From assembly GCA_964023275.1 (NCBI GenBank), contig OZ029918.1, positions 14,330,355-14,394,354 on the forward strand: 64,000 nt of DNA, read 5' to 3'. The notes beneath the pieces are model-generated. The model did no database searches. It was not told where the DNA came from and saw only the letters and a list, made by a program, of their open reading frames with translations. This DNA is from Norana najaformis (taxonomy: Eukaryota; Annelida; Clitellata; Crassiclitellata; Hormogastridae). Both the position numbers and the translations under genes were made by a program. Shown here piece by piece: positions 1 to 10,966 of the stretch. Numbering within the stretch: position 1 is the first letter of the stretch; every line of letters starts with the position of its first letter.

Positions 1-127
1 GATATTTTTATGCGCTGATTTCCCATCATCCCGTAGTTCAACTCCTGTTCAGAAATAAACAAGAACTTTGTTTAGCTTGAGATGCTTTATTTATCATGAA
101 ATCCACAATGAATGTTACAGTCAAATT

Positions 128-546
128 TTATTCATAGATATAGGTGGCAATGACTAAATACAAAAGGAACAATAGTGTTCCAGTAGACGGGTTGTCCAGT
201 TTTACATTTATCTACGCAATGAAGGGGAAGCTTACCTACAAATAACCCGCATACCTATTTAACGAAGCATAATTGGAAAGTACAGCTTACAGCAATCACT
301 TCAACCGCGTCATCCAGTGAGCCATTTCCACAATTGCACTTCTTCCAGCACCAGCCTCGCGCGTGAAACTAAAAATCCAAGATTAAGAATTGTCAAGACA
401 GTAAATATGCAGTAACAAGCAATGCTAATAATAACCAAACCAAAATTAGGTACATTTGTTTCCAAACGTCTGTTGACATATTTCAAGCACCACAATGCAA
501 TGTCTTCATAGACACCTGTAAGTTTTGGTGGACTGCTCATAGGCAT
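128..546 (-). CDS. Possible last exon(s) of an unidentified minus-strand gene
   Basis: The longest frame (310-546) encodes 78 residues with one hydrophobic stretch. A TTTTTAG acceptor-like site near 367 interrupts it, so the real coding part may be only the last 60-70 bases. From that site two frames are short and open to a stop. A minus-strand AATAAA at about 128-133 could be the polyadenylation signal of a gene ending here. I recognise no family. It could be the 3' end of the gene suggested by the pieces at 9457 and 3878, but the phase could not be tested because exons between are missing. Confidence 0.2.
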
Positions 547-1478
547 AATTGTCTGGATTCAGAGCACATTAACCATAGCACATTATGGCAGAGTTGGGTT
601 ACAAGGCACACCAGTACAAAATTGGACGTTATTTTAAAATAAAATAAATTAGGTTAGTAACACAAATTACTGTTTACATGTTCAATAAATGGGTTAAATG
701 GGTAAAGATTACAATTTGCTCTGGAAAATATAGCAATTACATATATATTGTCTTGCCTCCTAATTTTCAAGTAAGTGAGCATGTGTGAGATATTTATAGC
801 CCATTCGGAGACATTCCAAGACCACCTCATCTCTAAGAAGGCCATTACAGGCATAACTTTGCCGTTGGATGATAGGCAGACTCAATCACCATGATCCTTT
901 TTTCTGCCTCCTTGAGCTGCAACCCACAGCAAACAAGACGTCTCCTTTTAGTCACCTCTTGCAACATGCAGGAGGATATGGCAAATCAATTCTAATCTCG
1001 GACCCCCAGTGGGTGCAGCAAGTCATGGATTATGTCACTATGTCACAGAGCCAACGATGTCTGGCTATGGGCCACAATGACTCCATCAATAACAGACAGT
1101 ATATATCTTGGAGCTTTGGTGTCTTCTGTTTCCAGACAAATTTATGCCAGTGTGTGCCAAGAACAAATCAGTAATAGAAAAGCTCAATTACATTTTTATC
1201 ATGTTAAGTAGCATCATAAGGAACCAGTAGATTTTCTTGCAACCTCTCAACAGCTTAGCCTATCCATAACCAATGTAATTTAACAGAAATTATATAGCAC
1301 CTCTATAGGACATCTAGTCAATGCTTTTTACTGATAGCAAAATGTCTGTAGTTCTCTTACTCATCAAGTTCCATATCGATAACTTTGCCGTACGTGCTCA
1401 CGATGCACTTCAGAGTAATTCTGCCACAGTTGGACCTAAAAGCATGACGAAATAGCTCAACTTTATATTGCCAAAGAT
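547..1478. other. Non-coding stretch, nothing recognised
   Basis: The open frame at 869-1174 (plus) resembles no family I know and has no splice context. It reads like old repeat sequence. I see no gene here. Confidence 0.4.
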
Positions 1479-2155
1479 ATGAATAAATTCTGGAAGAAAT
1501 GGAATAATAAATTTTCTAAACGAAACCATAATTCAACTAATGTAAATGGTAAGATGAATGATCAAGATATTGCGGAAACCTTTAACAGGAGCTTTGCACA
1601 GTATAGTTTTGACTCTTATGAGGATGGTGATAGGTTTATAAAGGTCTGGGATAGTCTTCATTCTAAATTTCTTTCTGAATATGATGCTATCAATAGTTTT
1701 AACATATTTAATATAGAAGATGTAGAAAAGAGCATTAATTCACTAAAAAATGGTAAGGCCTGTGGCATGGATGGGTTAACCAAGGAACACATAATACATT
1801 GTCATCCAGCTATTATTGTTCACTTAAAGCTTTTGTTTAATATGATTTATATTCATGGTTTTGTTCCGGATGACTTTGGAATAGGGATAACGGTGCCCAT
1901 TATTAAAGATAAATGTGGTGATATAACATCTTCTGACAATTATAGGCCTATTACTATTAGCCCTGTCTTATCCAAAGTGTTTGAATATTGTCTGTTATTT
2001 AAATTTGGAGACAAGTTAACATCTAGTGAGTTGCAATTTGGGTTCAAGAAACATTTAAGTTGTACACATTCTATATTTGCACTAAGACAAGTTGTTGATT
2101 TTTTTGTATCTCATGGGAGCAGTGTTTTTATGGCATCTCTTGATGCAAAGATCTT
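1479..2155 (+). mobile_element. LINE reverse transcriptase fragment
   Basis: An open frame gives the N-terminal half of a non-LTR retrotransposon reverse transcriptase. Seen in order: the lead-in with KNGKACGMDGL, the fingers motif with VPIIKDKCGD followed by NYRPITISPVLSKVFE, then LQFGFKKHLSCTHS, then FMASLDA, which is the beginning of catalytic motif A. The sequence breaks immediately after this, so the palm with its YxDD motif is missing. No endonuclease domain precedes it. The element is therefore truncated at both ends and inactive. The motif style is that of the jockey/CR1 branch of LINEs, but I cannot fix the clade by eye. Confidence 0.8.
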
Positions 2156-2605
2156 ATGGATCTTATACATATCATGCATCTGCGAAAAATACATTTTTCT
2201 GCTAGGATTTTATTTGGAAGCTATAACAGTATTCTCAATACCTGCTGTACAGGAGATTATTATAATGATGAAATTTTCCATTTATGTCGTGACTATAACA
2301 TTGAGTTATCTATGTTGAACCATAGATTGGATGAATTTATGATGATTGATTTTGCTATATGTTTGGACATATATGCAGGATGGATGACAGTAGAAAAATA
2401 AAAAGCGTGATGATGGGAATTATGGACGGAAATGGGAGACGAGGAAGACCTAACAGGGAGTGGACAGATGATATAAGGGATTGGTGTAAACAAGACTTGC
2501 ACGCCTTGATAAGAACAGCACAAGATCGGGAACTGTGGAGACAAGTGACAATGCATGCAGTGGACACCTACGGGCTCTCGGCCCATGGATCATGATGATG
2601 ATGAT
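2156..2605 (+). mobile_element. LINE C-terminal tail with ATG microsatellite end
   Basis: A 78-residue frame at 2359-2595 carries the typical far C-terminus of a LINE polyprotein: FGHICRMD, then GRRGRPNREWTDDIRDW, then DRELWR. It runs into a short ATGATGATGATG tail at about 2592-2604, a common 3' end for this LINE type. The piece at about 2185-2340 appears to be a further relic of the preceding element. The junction looks like an internal deletion or the fusion of two different copies. Confidence 0.65.
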
Positions 2606-3239
2606 TTTGCTAAGGGCTGTACTTAAGCCCATTTAATTTTTCTTCTTTTTTTTCTTTCTTTTTTTGGTTATATATAGTTTGTTGTACTTTCTGTATTGTC
2701 TACCTTCGTGGTGAATAAACGTATATATATATATATAAGAGAAATCAGACTGATTAATGCATATGAACGTCTGGAATCATACCTACACCAGAAAAACAAT
2801 TGCCCAGGGGTTTCAAATCCTCACACTGGAAATTCATGTGGAACACAATGGAGAAGTCCTTAGAAGTTGCCAATTAAACTTACAGATACTCTCAGAGGTG
2901 ACTATTAAGATCTGTGCAAATTTTGTTGTAAATTGATCACATATCCGACACACTAAGGTATTGCCAATTTCTTCACCTAACTTCGCTTCCGACCACTGTT
3001 TGAAAAGAAACATTGTTCAATCACACACACTCATGTATGTCTATGAACCTGCTGACTCTGCAGCACTTATGATTTAGCTGTAACTTGTGCTAATTTAAAG
3101 CTGCTCTTCCCTGATAATACTTCCTATCATCAATACGCTTTAAGAGGAAGGAGATGAGAAACTGAAACAAATGATAAGCATAGGAATGAAGCGGTAGCAG
3201 TTAAGAAGCTACAGCAGACACAAACTCCAAGGACATCCC
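2606..3239. other. Non-coding, AT-rich
   Basis: It holds a T-rich run, an AATAAACG(TA)n stretch near 2710-2740 that may be a LINE 3' tail, and no gene I can support. Confidence 0.4.
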
Positions 3240-3395
3240 ATCATGGGATGTCCAAAAGTGGCTGGCAGCGTTTAAATACTCTTGGGAGGTTATGGATCTT
3301 GATGAACTGGCTTGGTTTCCCAGTGATGATATCAGCTATGTCAGCATTCAATGAACCAGAGTCAAAACACCAGTCAGGTGGCTAGAAGACCAAAT
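3240..3395 (-). other. Coding-like minus-strand stretch, unidentified
   Basis: On the minus strand a frame is open for about 45 codons after a stop near 3395. Its composition is protein-like, including PSQFIKIHNLPRVFKRC, and it ends with a stop at the 3' side near 3241. There is no start codon and no clear splice site. It may be a relic of a mobile element or part of the unidentified minus-strand gene. Confidence 0.2.
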
Positions 3396-3877
3396 CATAA
3401 TAGACAAAACAAATACTCAGCAACTATTACACGTTTCACTAATATCATTTATAATGAAAACTATTTTAATACAGTTAGGCATATCATGCAGAATTTGGCT
3501 GTAGAGACATTTGGTTGGTAATAGCTAGGTGACCTTTGCAGCTGTTCCGCTCCCCGAAAGTAGCAGCAAAATACAAGTGCTGAAATGTAGTGCAAGTTGG
3601 CATTGTAAATTGTATACAAAAGCACAAGGAATCAAATGTGAGATGCAGGGGTGAAGTGCCCCAAGCCATCATCAAATAAAATGATAACGATGACATTCAT
3701 GTTTTTATAGTAAGTCGCAAAAGAACTAGTGTCCCACAGATATTTTACATTAGATTTCATTAGGTGACGATGACATCATCATAATGACCAAGCAGGTGGT
3801 AAAACTGATAATGAGGGTAAAGATGTAACAGTGCTGCAGTTAAAATGAAGGTGTGGATACAGATGTTGAAAACATAC

Positions 3878-3962
3878 CCCTCCAGAATCAACAAAGCGGT
3901 ACTTTGACGGTTTCAGCATCAAAGGCTTGCGATAAAGTGGCACGTTGTTAAGAGCCTTAAAG
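3878..3962 (-). CDS. Internal exon of an unidentified minus-strand gene
   Basis: This 85-base exon is bounded by a good acceptor (GTTTTAG before it on the minus strand) and a GTATGT donor after it. It is open in the frame giving FKALNNVPLYRKPLMLKPSK and then YRFVDSGG. It needs two bases from the previous exon, and the candidate exon ending at 9457 supplies exactly two, so the pair joins as ...LELCDL-FKALNN... in frame. I do not recognise the family. A real gene is supported by both splice sites, matching phase and natural composition, but not by any homologue I can name. Confidence 0.45.
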
Positions 3963-4379
3963 CTAAAACACCAACAGGAAAAAATTGATATTAAGGAAAA
4001 CATTCAGTGAATCACTCACTCACTATGAATGCATGCTCTGTTGTTCCTAGCTAGCAAGAGCAAGACACAGGAAGAATGCACAACATAAATAAGGTAGATA
4101 AAACACGATCAAACAGCCAAAATGGACATATGATAACAAGACCTATTGCAGTTTTAAGCTATTGATACAATAAGTTAGCTAGGATCAGACAGATGTAGTC
4201 TAAGACAGAATATGAACTGTAAAATAATTTGGATAATGATCTGTCATGGTTGCCACACCTGTAGCATGGAAAGGTCTTCCTGAATATGTCAAGTCGTCCC
4301 CCTTCACTGTAGACATTTAAATTGCCGCTAAAAACATTCCTTTTCAGCTTATTCTGCAGCTGCTGAATGCACTGGTGAA

Positions 4380-4470
4380 TGTACAGCGCCCTTTTTTCTA
4401 CCTCGGTTGTGTTATGGCGCTATATAAATTCTCATTATTATTATTGTTGTTATTATTATTATTATGGTAT
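4380..4470 (+). repeat. LINE/SINE-type 3' end with (ATT)n tail
   Basis: The stretch GGCGCTATATAAATTCTC followed by ATTATTATT repeats is the usual 3' end of L2/CR1-like LINEs and the SINEs that borrow it. Upstream about 100 bases may belong to the same copy. Confidence 0.45.
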
Positions 4471-4940
4471 AATCTTATACTAGAAAAAGTGAAACAGATT
4501 GAAATAGGAATGCTTGGACAGACCTTTAGTTGCATCCTCGTATCTTTCATACTGCGCAATGGCAGTGTTTCAGTCAGGTGTGATGATTTTCACCGTAGTA
4601 ATACGGCCGAAAACACCTGCCCAAATACAGGCATATTATAAATTCAACCATTTACCAGTCAGTCACTTGTTAGGCCAATTAAACCATCAGTGAATTAGTC
4701 AGTCACTTTAAAGCAAATGCTGCAAAATTTAATACTTCTTCAATCTCGTCAGGCTCTCACTATTAACATTAGAATCATCATCATCATTGCACCATCATCA
4801 GAAAATGCAGATAGGTTTGACAGCGATTACTGTTATGCCTTTTTCCAATTTTGAATGAAGTCTAGACTGACTCAGAGCACGTAGCATCAGAAGATGCTAC
4901 AAAAATGATTTGAAATAATAGATGTGACTTACTCAGAAGG

Positions 4941-4974
4941 TTGTAGATGGCTCTAGGAGTGACCTTCTGAAAAT
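4941..4974 (-). CDS. Candidate 34-base exon, minus strand
   Basis: On the minus strand AATTTTCAG precedes and GTAAGTC follows a 34-base segment that is open in one frame as KVTPRAIYNLL. Its phases (starts at 0, leaves one base) do not fit directly between the candidate exons at 9457 and 3962, so either another exon is missing or this is a chance match. Confidence 0.25.
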
Positions 4975-5346
4975 TAATGAAACAATGACGTGACATGACA
5001 GAATTAAAAATTCAACAACAGAATTCAACAGATTAAATTCATTATTTAATTTGATTCATTTCACAAAGTGCTCTAAGCCCGTAGAAATTAATAAAAGAAA
5101 CTTATCAAGTTATTGCAATCTTGTGATATATGTATATATCTGAATGTATGTACCAAGTTCATCATTTGGCATGCAATCTGAGGTTCTCACCTGGCCATTC
5201 AAATTGGACACGTGACTACCGGGAAAGTGGTATTCCACGGAATGGCATCACTTTCTAACCTTGGCTACAAAAAATTAATAGGTAGCTAAAACAATCATAT
5301 TTTGCTATAGCTTATGAAGAACTAAAACATTTTACTGTTATTATTA

Positions 5347-5459
5347 CACTGGATCACAACGATTTTACTACTGAAAGTAATGCATGTGCCTTATATTGAT
5401 TCAAATGTGCTGATTCCAAATATGAAGTCAGAATCTGCCCAGCACGTCTAGATTTTAAG
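5347..5459 (+). repeat. Left inverted terminal repeat
   Basis: The outer part is CACTGGATCAC. The inner part begins GCTGATTCCAAATATGAAG and ends GATTTTAAG. The zone between the two blocks is poorly conserved with the right end. Confidence 0.75.
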
Positions 5460-5737
5460 TTATGCATGCATTCAAGTAATGACGTAAGGGCTCGTTTTCG
5501 GTTATGTCTGTACATTCTGTTGTATGTGTCTCCACGATTGCTGCCAATGATACGTGCATGCCTGCAAGCGTCGCCTGAAATATTCCTAACAGCAAGCCTG
5601 CAGCAGCCGCTAGACATGATTGGGCATGTCAGCGAGCTGACGTCAGCATCAATACCAGTATATAAGGCGAGATTGCGTAGAACGAAGGTGAAGTTTTCTT
5701 ATATAGCTGTAGCTAGTGTGTGAGATTTAATTTTGAA

Positions 5738-7406
5738 ATGAATAGGCGAGGCTGTGTTAACCATCCAGACAATTTTTGCTATGTTTGTGGTAAATATACT
5801 CTTTGTGACCAGCGCAAGAAGTTAACTAAGAGAGTGATGATTGCTTACAAGTATTATTTTGGATGTCAAATCGGAGACCAGGATAAAAGTTGGGCACCTC
5901 ATGTCTGCTGCACCGCGTGCTACTCTGGGCTTACACAGTGGCTGAATGACAAAAGGAATTCAATGCCGTTTGCTGTGCCTATGGTGTGGCGCGCGCCAAG
6001 AAATCATCATGCAGACTGTTATTTCTGCATTACTAAAGTTGCTGGATTTTCAAAGAAAAATAAGTCTAAAATCGTTTATCCTGATTGCGAGTCCGCTCTA
6101 AAGCCAGTGCCGCATGATGAAGAGAATCCAGTACCATTTCCGCCTGCTGCGGGTGCTGATGAAACGGACAGTTCTGATGGTAATACAGAAGATGACGTTA
6201 CTGTTTATGAATCCAGTGATCAAGATTTGGAAGAGGGTAGGCCGCATTTGATAAGGCAAGGTGAGTTAGATGATCTGGTGAGGGACCTATCTTTGTCAAA
6301 GGAGAAATATGAACTGTTAGCCTCCAGACTAGGGAGTGGAACTTGCTTCAAAAAGGTACCACAACATCACACTTCCGTTATCGTCACAAACAGTTAGCTA
6401 CATATTACAAACTGGAAAATGATATCTGTTTCTGTACTGATGTGAACGGTCTCATGCTGAATTTAGGTTGCGAATACGTTCCTGATCAGTGGAGACTGTT
6501 CATAGATTCCAGCCAAGCAGCTTGAAAGCTGTGTTGGTGCACAATGGTAACGAAAAGCCGTCTGTTCCTATAGCCCACGCTGTAGGCCTCAAAGAGACAT
6601 ATGATTCAATGAAACTCATTTTGAAAGTGATCAACTACTCAGACCACAAATGGAACATCTGTGCGGACCTCAAAGTGGTACCACTTATTCTAGGCCTACA
6701 GCTGGGGTACACAAAACATATGCTTTTTGTGCTTGTGGAACAGTCGTGATGACAGCAACCATTACAAAGTGAAACTGTGGCCTCCTAGATCTGAGCACAT
6801 TGTTGGTCGGCACAACGTGCAACACGAACCCTTGGTTGATCCATTGAAAGTGTACTTACCACCACTTCACATTAAACTGGGCCTCATGAGGAATTTCGTA
6901 GTGGCAATGGATCGTACTGGACAAGGCTTCCAGTATCTGAGAGATAAATTTGGAGCCGTCAAAACTGATGCTAAGCTGAAGGCTGGGATTTTTATTGGGC
7001 CAGAAATCCGCGAACTAATGCGTGATACTGTATTTAGAACCAAGCTCAACCCACTGGAATTTGCCGCTTGGGATGCATGTACGTTGGTGGTGCAAAACTT
7101 CCTTGGGAATCACCCAGCTGAGAACTATGCTGAACTCGTTAGCAACATGCTAACAGCATATAAGCAACTCGGCTGCCGGATGTCACTAAAATACATTTCT
7201 TACATTCCCATCTGGATTTTTTCCCACCAAACTTGGGTGATGTAAGCGATGAGCATGGAGAGAGATTCCGTCAAGACATATCCACCTTTGAAGCAAGATA
7301 TCAGGGCCACTGCAGTTCCAACATGATGGGCGATTACTGCTGGTTTCTGCAGCGGGCAACAGCGGCCACTCACAAGCGCAAGAGCAAGTGTCTAAAGCAC
7401 TTTTGA
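5738..7406 (+). pseudogene. Uncharacterised cysteine-motif protein of a transposon (frameshifted)
   Basis: The reading starts at the second ATG of the first frame (5738, MNRRGCVNHPDNFCYVCGKY), which is where I recall family members beginning. An N-terminal zinc-binding-like region follows, with FCYVCG, HVCCTACY and DCYFC; then an acidic linker (about 6100-6240); then a helical segment (LDDLVRDLSLSKEKYELLASRL). The rest lies in other frames: the block with FCTDVNGL, the LKAVLVHNG block, CLWNSRDDSNHY, then HEPLVDPLKVYLPPLHIKLG, QNFLGNHPAENY, and finally HSHLDFF...SDEHGERF to a stop at 7404-7406. Moving between blocks needs single-base shifts near 6332, 6520, 6715 and 7190, so this copy is dead. 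The same family occurs as scattered unannotated predicted proteins in many animals. Its function is unknown; here it sits inside inverted terminal repeats, so it is probably the transposase. Confidence 0.8.
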
Positions 7407-7638
7407 ACTCGTATAGAGTTAAGCTAGAGACAAAATTTCGAATTGTATGCTTTCATCTGAGTAACATACATATATTTATATTACATTTTAAAACATATTT
7501 TATTTTCAAGTTATAAAAGAATAACATTTTGTTTCTTCTTATGAATACTCTGAGTTTGCATAATTACACAGTTATAAGGAAATACTAGTTCTGTAAAGAG
7601 TTTGCATAATTATTAGTATGTAGGCCTATGCTGCATAT

Positions 7639-7761
7639 CTTAAAATCCTGACGTGCTACACACAATCTGACTTCAGATTTGGAATCAGCAGATTCGATTT
7701 AGTGTAGTACACATAACATATGCCTAGTAGCAGGCGAAAATTTTTTTCGGGTGATCCAGTG
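7639..7761 (-). repeat. Right inverted terminal repeat
   Basis: Read on the minus strand it begins CACTGGATCAC and contains GCTGATTCCAAATCTGAAG and GATTTTAAG, matching the left repeat in order and orientation. It is about ten bases longer than the left one. Confidence 0.75.
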
Positions 7762-7763
7762 TA

Positions 7764-8458
7764 AGCTAATATACATGCGCCATCACAACGAAAAAATATA
7801 CATTGAATATACCACTAACCTGTGGTGTGTCGATATATCATTCAATATAAAAGCAAACACAGGGCCAATGCTCATGGTTTTTGACTTTGGATATGCGTTG
7901 CTCCAATGCTGATGTACTGCCTGGGACAAACTACCGCAAAGAAATCGACTGCGCATGTCGTTTTCGCAACGTTAGTGAAATGTTTGCAACCTGGATGTTG
8001 AATAGTCTTTGTGTTAAAGAGGCTACCGTATTCAACTTGACAAAACGTGCAAAGCATCTATATGCCTATAGAATAACCTAATTTTTTACAAACTTTGGTT
8101 AACGACAGATTTTGAACTGTGAATGTGCCAGTGCAGTTTGTCAGCAGTCTCACGTGACAGACTTGTCAGTAACAGTACTGTCCTTTGCATCCAGATCGCC
8201 CAGCAAAATACACACAGCAAAAGATTCTGTGTATTATTTTAAGGGGGCTATAAATATCAAGATTAGATTAGAAGTATGCAAACAACATACTGATTTATCC
8301 ATTTTATTGATCTTCAAAATGTAAAGTAAAAACTTTTGAAAACTGAAAGTGGCATTGATTTTACAAGTTCACACAGTTTGGAGTGCATTTTCAAACAATA
8401 AATCACAGTTCTGAAAACTAACACTGGAGCTGAAATCAAAATTATGCTTCTTACAGTG
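7764..8458. other. Non-coding stretch
   Basis: The short open frames have no splice context or recognisable composition. Nothing is supported here. Confidence 0.4.
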
Positions 8459-8466
8459 TTTCTAAC

Positions 8467-8842
8467 TAGGGCTGTACCGAACATTCGCTTCGTATTCGCT
8501 TCGGGGCCGAATAGTGGGCCAAAAAGATTTTCGGTATTCCGCCGAATAGTAGCGGTCGGACCGAATATGAATAGTGGTCACATGGCATCCGTTTCCGCAT
8601 ATGCGGCTGCTATAGCGAGTGGACTGAAGTGACTCTCTCATTAACATAATATATGCTGCGGTTGCAGCCAGGCGTTGCCTACTGCCTGGACCGCGGTATC
8701 GCAGTGTCAGTATCTCATTCTTAGTGTACAGTGACTGAACGTTAACGTTCAGCATTTGAGGCTTGAGCAGGTCAATCGTTACTATTCGTAGCCTATTCGT
8801 ATTCGGCCGAAAAGTGATAATCACCTATTCGGTACAGCCCTA
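8467..8842. mobile_element. hAT-type MITE with perfect target duplication
   Basis: The element begins TAGGGCTGTACCGAA and ends TTCGGTACAGCCCTA, inverted copies of each other. An identical 8-base sequence TTTCTAAC flanks both ends (8459-8466 and 8843-8850). An 8-bp duplication and TAGGG ends are diagnostic of hAT transposons. At 376 bp with no transposase frame it is a non-autonomous miniature element. The interior is rich in further copies of the CGAATAG/CTATTCG motif, typical of this MITE group. Confidence 0.9.
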
Positions 8843-8850
8843 TTTCTAAC

Positions 8851-9456
8851 ATTCTTAGAACCTCTAACAACTGTTAATTATAAGTAACATGGTTTTAAAA
8901 GCTAGCATAGAAAGTTACCAAAGATTCCTACTCATTGATCATATCTAAAGTAATCAAATCCTGTAATACAAGTGAATTTCCTCAACTGATATCTAATGTA
9001 AAGTAAGATACATGTAATCCACTTACTTATTAAATGCTTCTATCTACTATAATCCTAACAGATGCCTCCAGTAATCGAAGGATCGTTTGACTTAAGCAAA
9101 AACTTGAAACAGCAATTCAATAAGTGATCAACTTTTTCTTAAAAGTTGCACAGCTGAACAAATAAACAATTAGAATCCAGGATAAAGTGGTGAAAAGTTA
9201 ACAAATTAGTAAACATCCTTGGGGACTTAAGGGTTTAGAAGAATTCATAGTTTTTTACGTCATAACAGGCACTAAAACAGGTTGGCAAGACAAAAAGGCA
9301 ACCTGCAACGCTAATATACTCAACAGATATCCCAAACTAGATCATTCTTTATACAAGCAACTCTAGATGATGTATAAATCACATTTCCTATTCACTTTCA
9401 TCTATGGTTGCACATGTCTGCCTTGAAACAACTGTAATCAAACAGCTTAACCTTAC
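8851..9456. other. Non-coding stretch
   Basis: AT-rich, with no supported gene. Presumably intron of the unidentified minus-strand gene. Confidence 0.35.
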
Positions 9457-9640
9457 AGGTCACACAGCTCAAGAGCAAAAACAAGTAGCTGAATGCGCTT
9501 GAATTGGAATCCCAACAATTCGTCAATGATAGATAGAACAATACCACCTGGCTGACATGCTTTAAGGTAAAGTTCTGCATATTTATTAAATGCTTCCATC
9601 AACATCAGTCTTGATGCAACAAGTCTGAGTTGAAGAATCT
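9457..9640 (-). CDS. Internal exon of an unidentified minus-strand gene
   Basis: On the minus strand this stretch is open and protein-like, including KYAELYLKACQPGG, IVLSIIDELLGFQFKR and LLVFALELCDL. It ends at a consensus donor (GTAAGG) leaving two bases, which the exon at 3878-3962 completes in frame. The 5' edge is uncertain: an acceptor-like AAAAG near 9640 is the best candidate, and the open frame runs on to about 9680. The helical, leucine-rich composition would fit an alpha-solenoid or similar protein, but no family is recognised. The gene lies downstream of sestrin on the same strand. Confidence 0.4.
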
Positions 9641-9689
9641 TTTGACCAAGCACAATCAGAAACCAGAAATAGCCAACCATGGCTATGCC

Positions 9690-10879
9690 ACCAACCTGTT
9701 ACTGCATTATATCGATACCACGTATGCGTTACAGTTGTGTTCTAGTGTATAGCTGCAGGTTTTGGGGATGTAAAATCGCACGTGGTCATCCTTCTGGCCG
9801 AATTATTTGGCAAAATACAGCTTTCATTGGTTACTACAAATGTGTGGCATCTTCTAAAGTAATGTGTTCATTCGTGGGTGTTAAAACAAGCTGCCCCATG
9901 GCATAATATAGTATCTGATTTATTTTTGATAGAAAGAGCTTTACATATATGAGTATTATCAGAGATCTTACTATCATGTTAGTGTCTTACATCCATATGA
10001 TCTTTCCTGCCTCATAGCTCCCATTATCAAATGTGGAAATATATCACCACATGTATTATCGTTCACAAAAGGCAGAGAGGACATGAAAATACTAGGTAAC
10101 AGCATCTGAAAAGGCCAACAAAGTCATTCTTCAATAGTGCATTATTACCAGTGAGAACATTTATGTTTCTCAAAGAAAAACTTGGGTGCCACAAATGCAA
10201 CCACATTGTAACCGAATTTGCATTATATCAGAGAGTGCTATAAGAGTTGTAAGGTGTACCACCTTTCCTTTACGGATGCACGGCTCAACGACAAATTGTG
10301 AATTTCACATGATGTACTGAAATGCAAACCCCAAATGCAGAGTGAAAGGGCAATCAGTCAGCAATCAGCCATTATGCCAAAAGCTGTGGTATGGAGTGAG
10401 ATGATAAACAGTGATTACTGAACGCTGTACTGAGCATGACATTTGAACCACAAACACTTCGTGAAACCTACACTGCTTGAGGTACTTTTCTTTCCTTTTG
10501 GCCCGAATTAATCCCTCCAGTACTACAGGTACAATCTATTTATAAGTATTACACAACCACCCTCGTTATCCAACATCACTAAAACTTAACCTAAACTTTT
10601 ATTAATACATTTAACTATTAATTTATAATAAAATATACCAAAACTTTAATTTTTAAAAACTTATCTGCACATAAGCACACCATAAATTACTTCTAAATTC
10701 ACAAACATGTTTCACAAATTAACAAGCCAAAGCGAAAGCTACAGATCGCCTTAACAGAAGCTGTTGCTAGGCAGGTAGCAAGAGTTCTAAATAGCCGATA
10801 ATGCCGTTATGTGAGTAAAGTTTGTTCTTGCAGGACTTGTATCAGTTGATTAGATGTTCTTGACCTCCAACAACCCAAT
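9690..10879 (-). other. Sestrin 3' side: probable 3' UTR and intergenic DNA
   Basis: The sestrin stop codon is at 10880-10882. A minus-strand AATAAA at 10598-10603 is a reasonable polyadenylation signal and would give a 3' UTR of roughly 290 bases. Nothing else is recognised between there and 9690. Confidence 0.3.
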
Positions 10880-10966
10880 TCACGTCATGTACCGCGTGAT
10901 AGCACGCAGACTGTACAACAGCTGAGCCTGGAGTCTTGCCTCCAACAACATAAGGTTTATATGAAC
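10880..10966 (-). CDS. SESN1: Sestrin exon 10, C-terminus
   Basis: Twenty-eight codons and a TGA stop: [20 protein letters not shown] then RAITRYMT. This is almost the same as the vertebrate C-terminus. A longer open frame exists over the same bases in another register and is only a shadow. Confidence 0.95.
   Translation of the reverse strand, partial: VHINLMLLEARLQAQLLYSLRAITRYMT

Larger units (their letters stand above)
5347..7761 (+). mobile_element. 2.4-kb DNA transposon with long inverted terminal repeats
   Basis: The two ends are inverted copies of each other. Both start CACTGGATCAC at the outside, and about 60-75 bases further in share a 51-base block (5409-5459 against 7639-7689 inverted) with about 43 matching bases. 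A TA dinucleotide sits directly outside each end (5345-5346 and 7762-7763), consistent with a TA target duplication. Between the repeats lies one gene, a broken member of an uncharacterised cysteine-motif family (5738-7406). The layout of terminal repeats, a single gene and several frameshifts is that of a dead autonomous cut-and-paste element. The superfamily is not clear to me: CACTG ends recall CACTA-like groups, a TA duplication recalls Tc1/mariner. Confidence 0.75.

Noticed and set aside
869..1174. 101-codon plus-strand frame as a gene
   Set aside because: No recognisable domain; lies in repeat-like DNA between a minus-strand candidate exon and a LINE.
5160..5260. Minus-strand exon ending at a GTGAGAA donor
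   Set aside because: All three frames contain a stop before the donor, and the acceptor has no pyrimidine tract.
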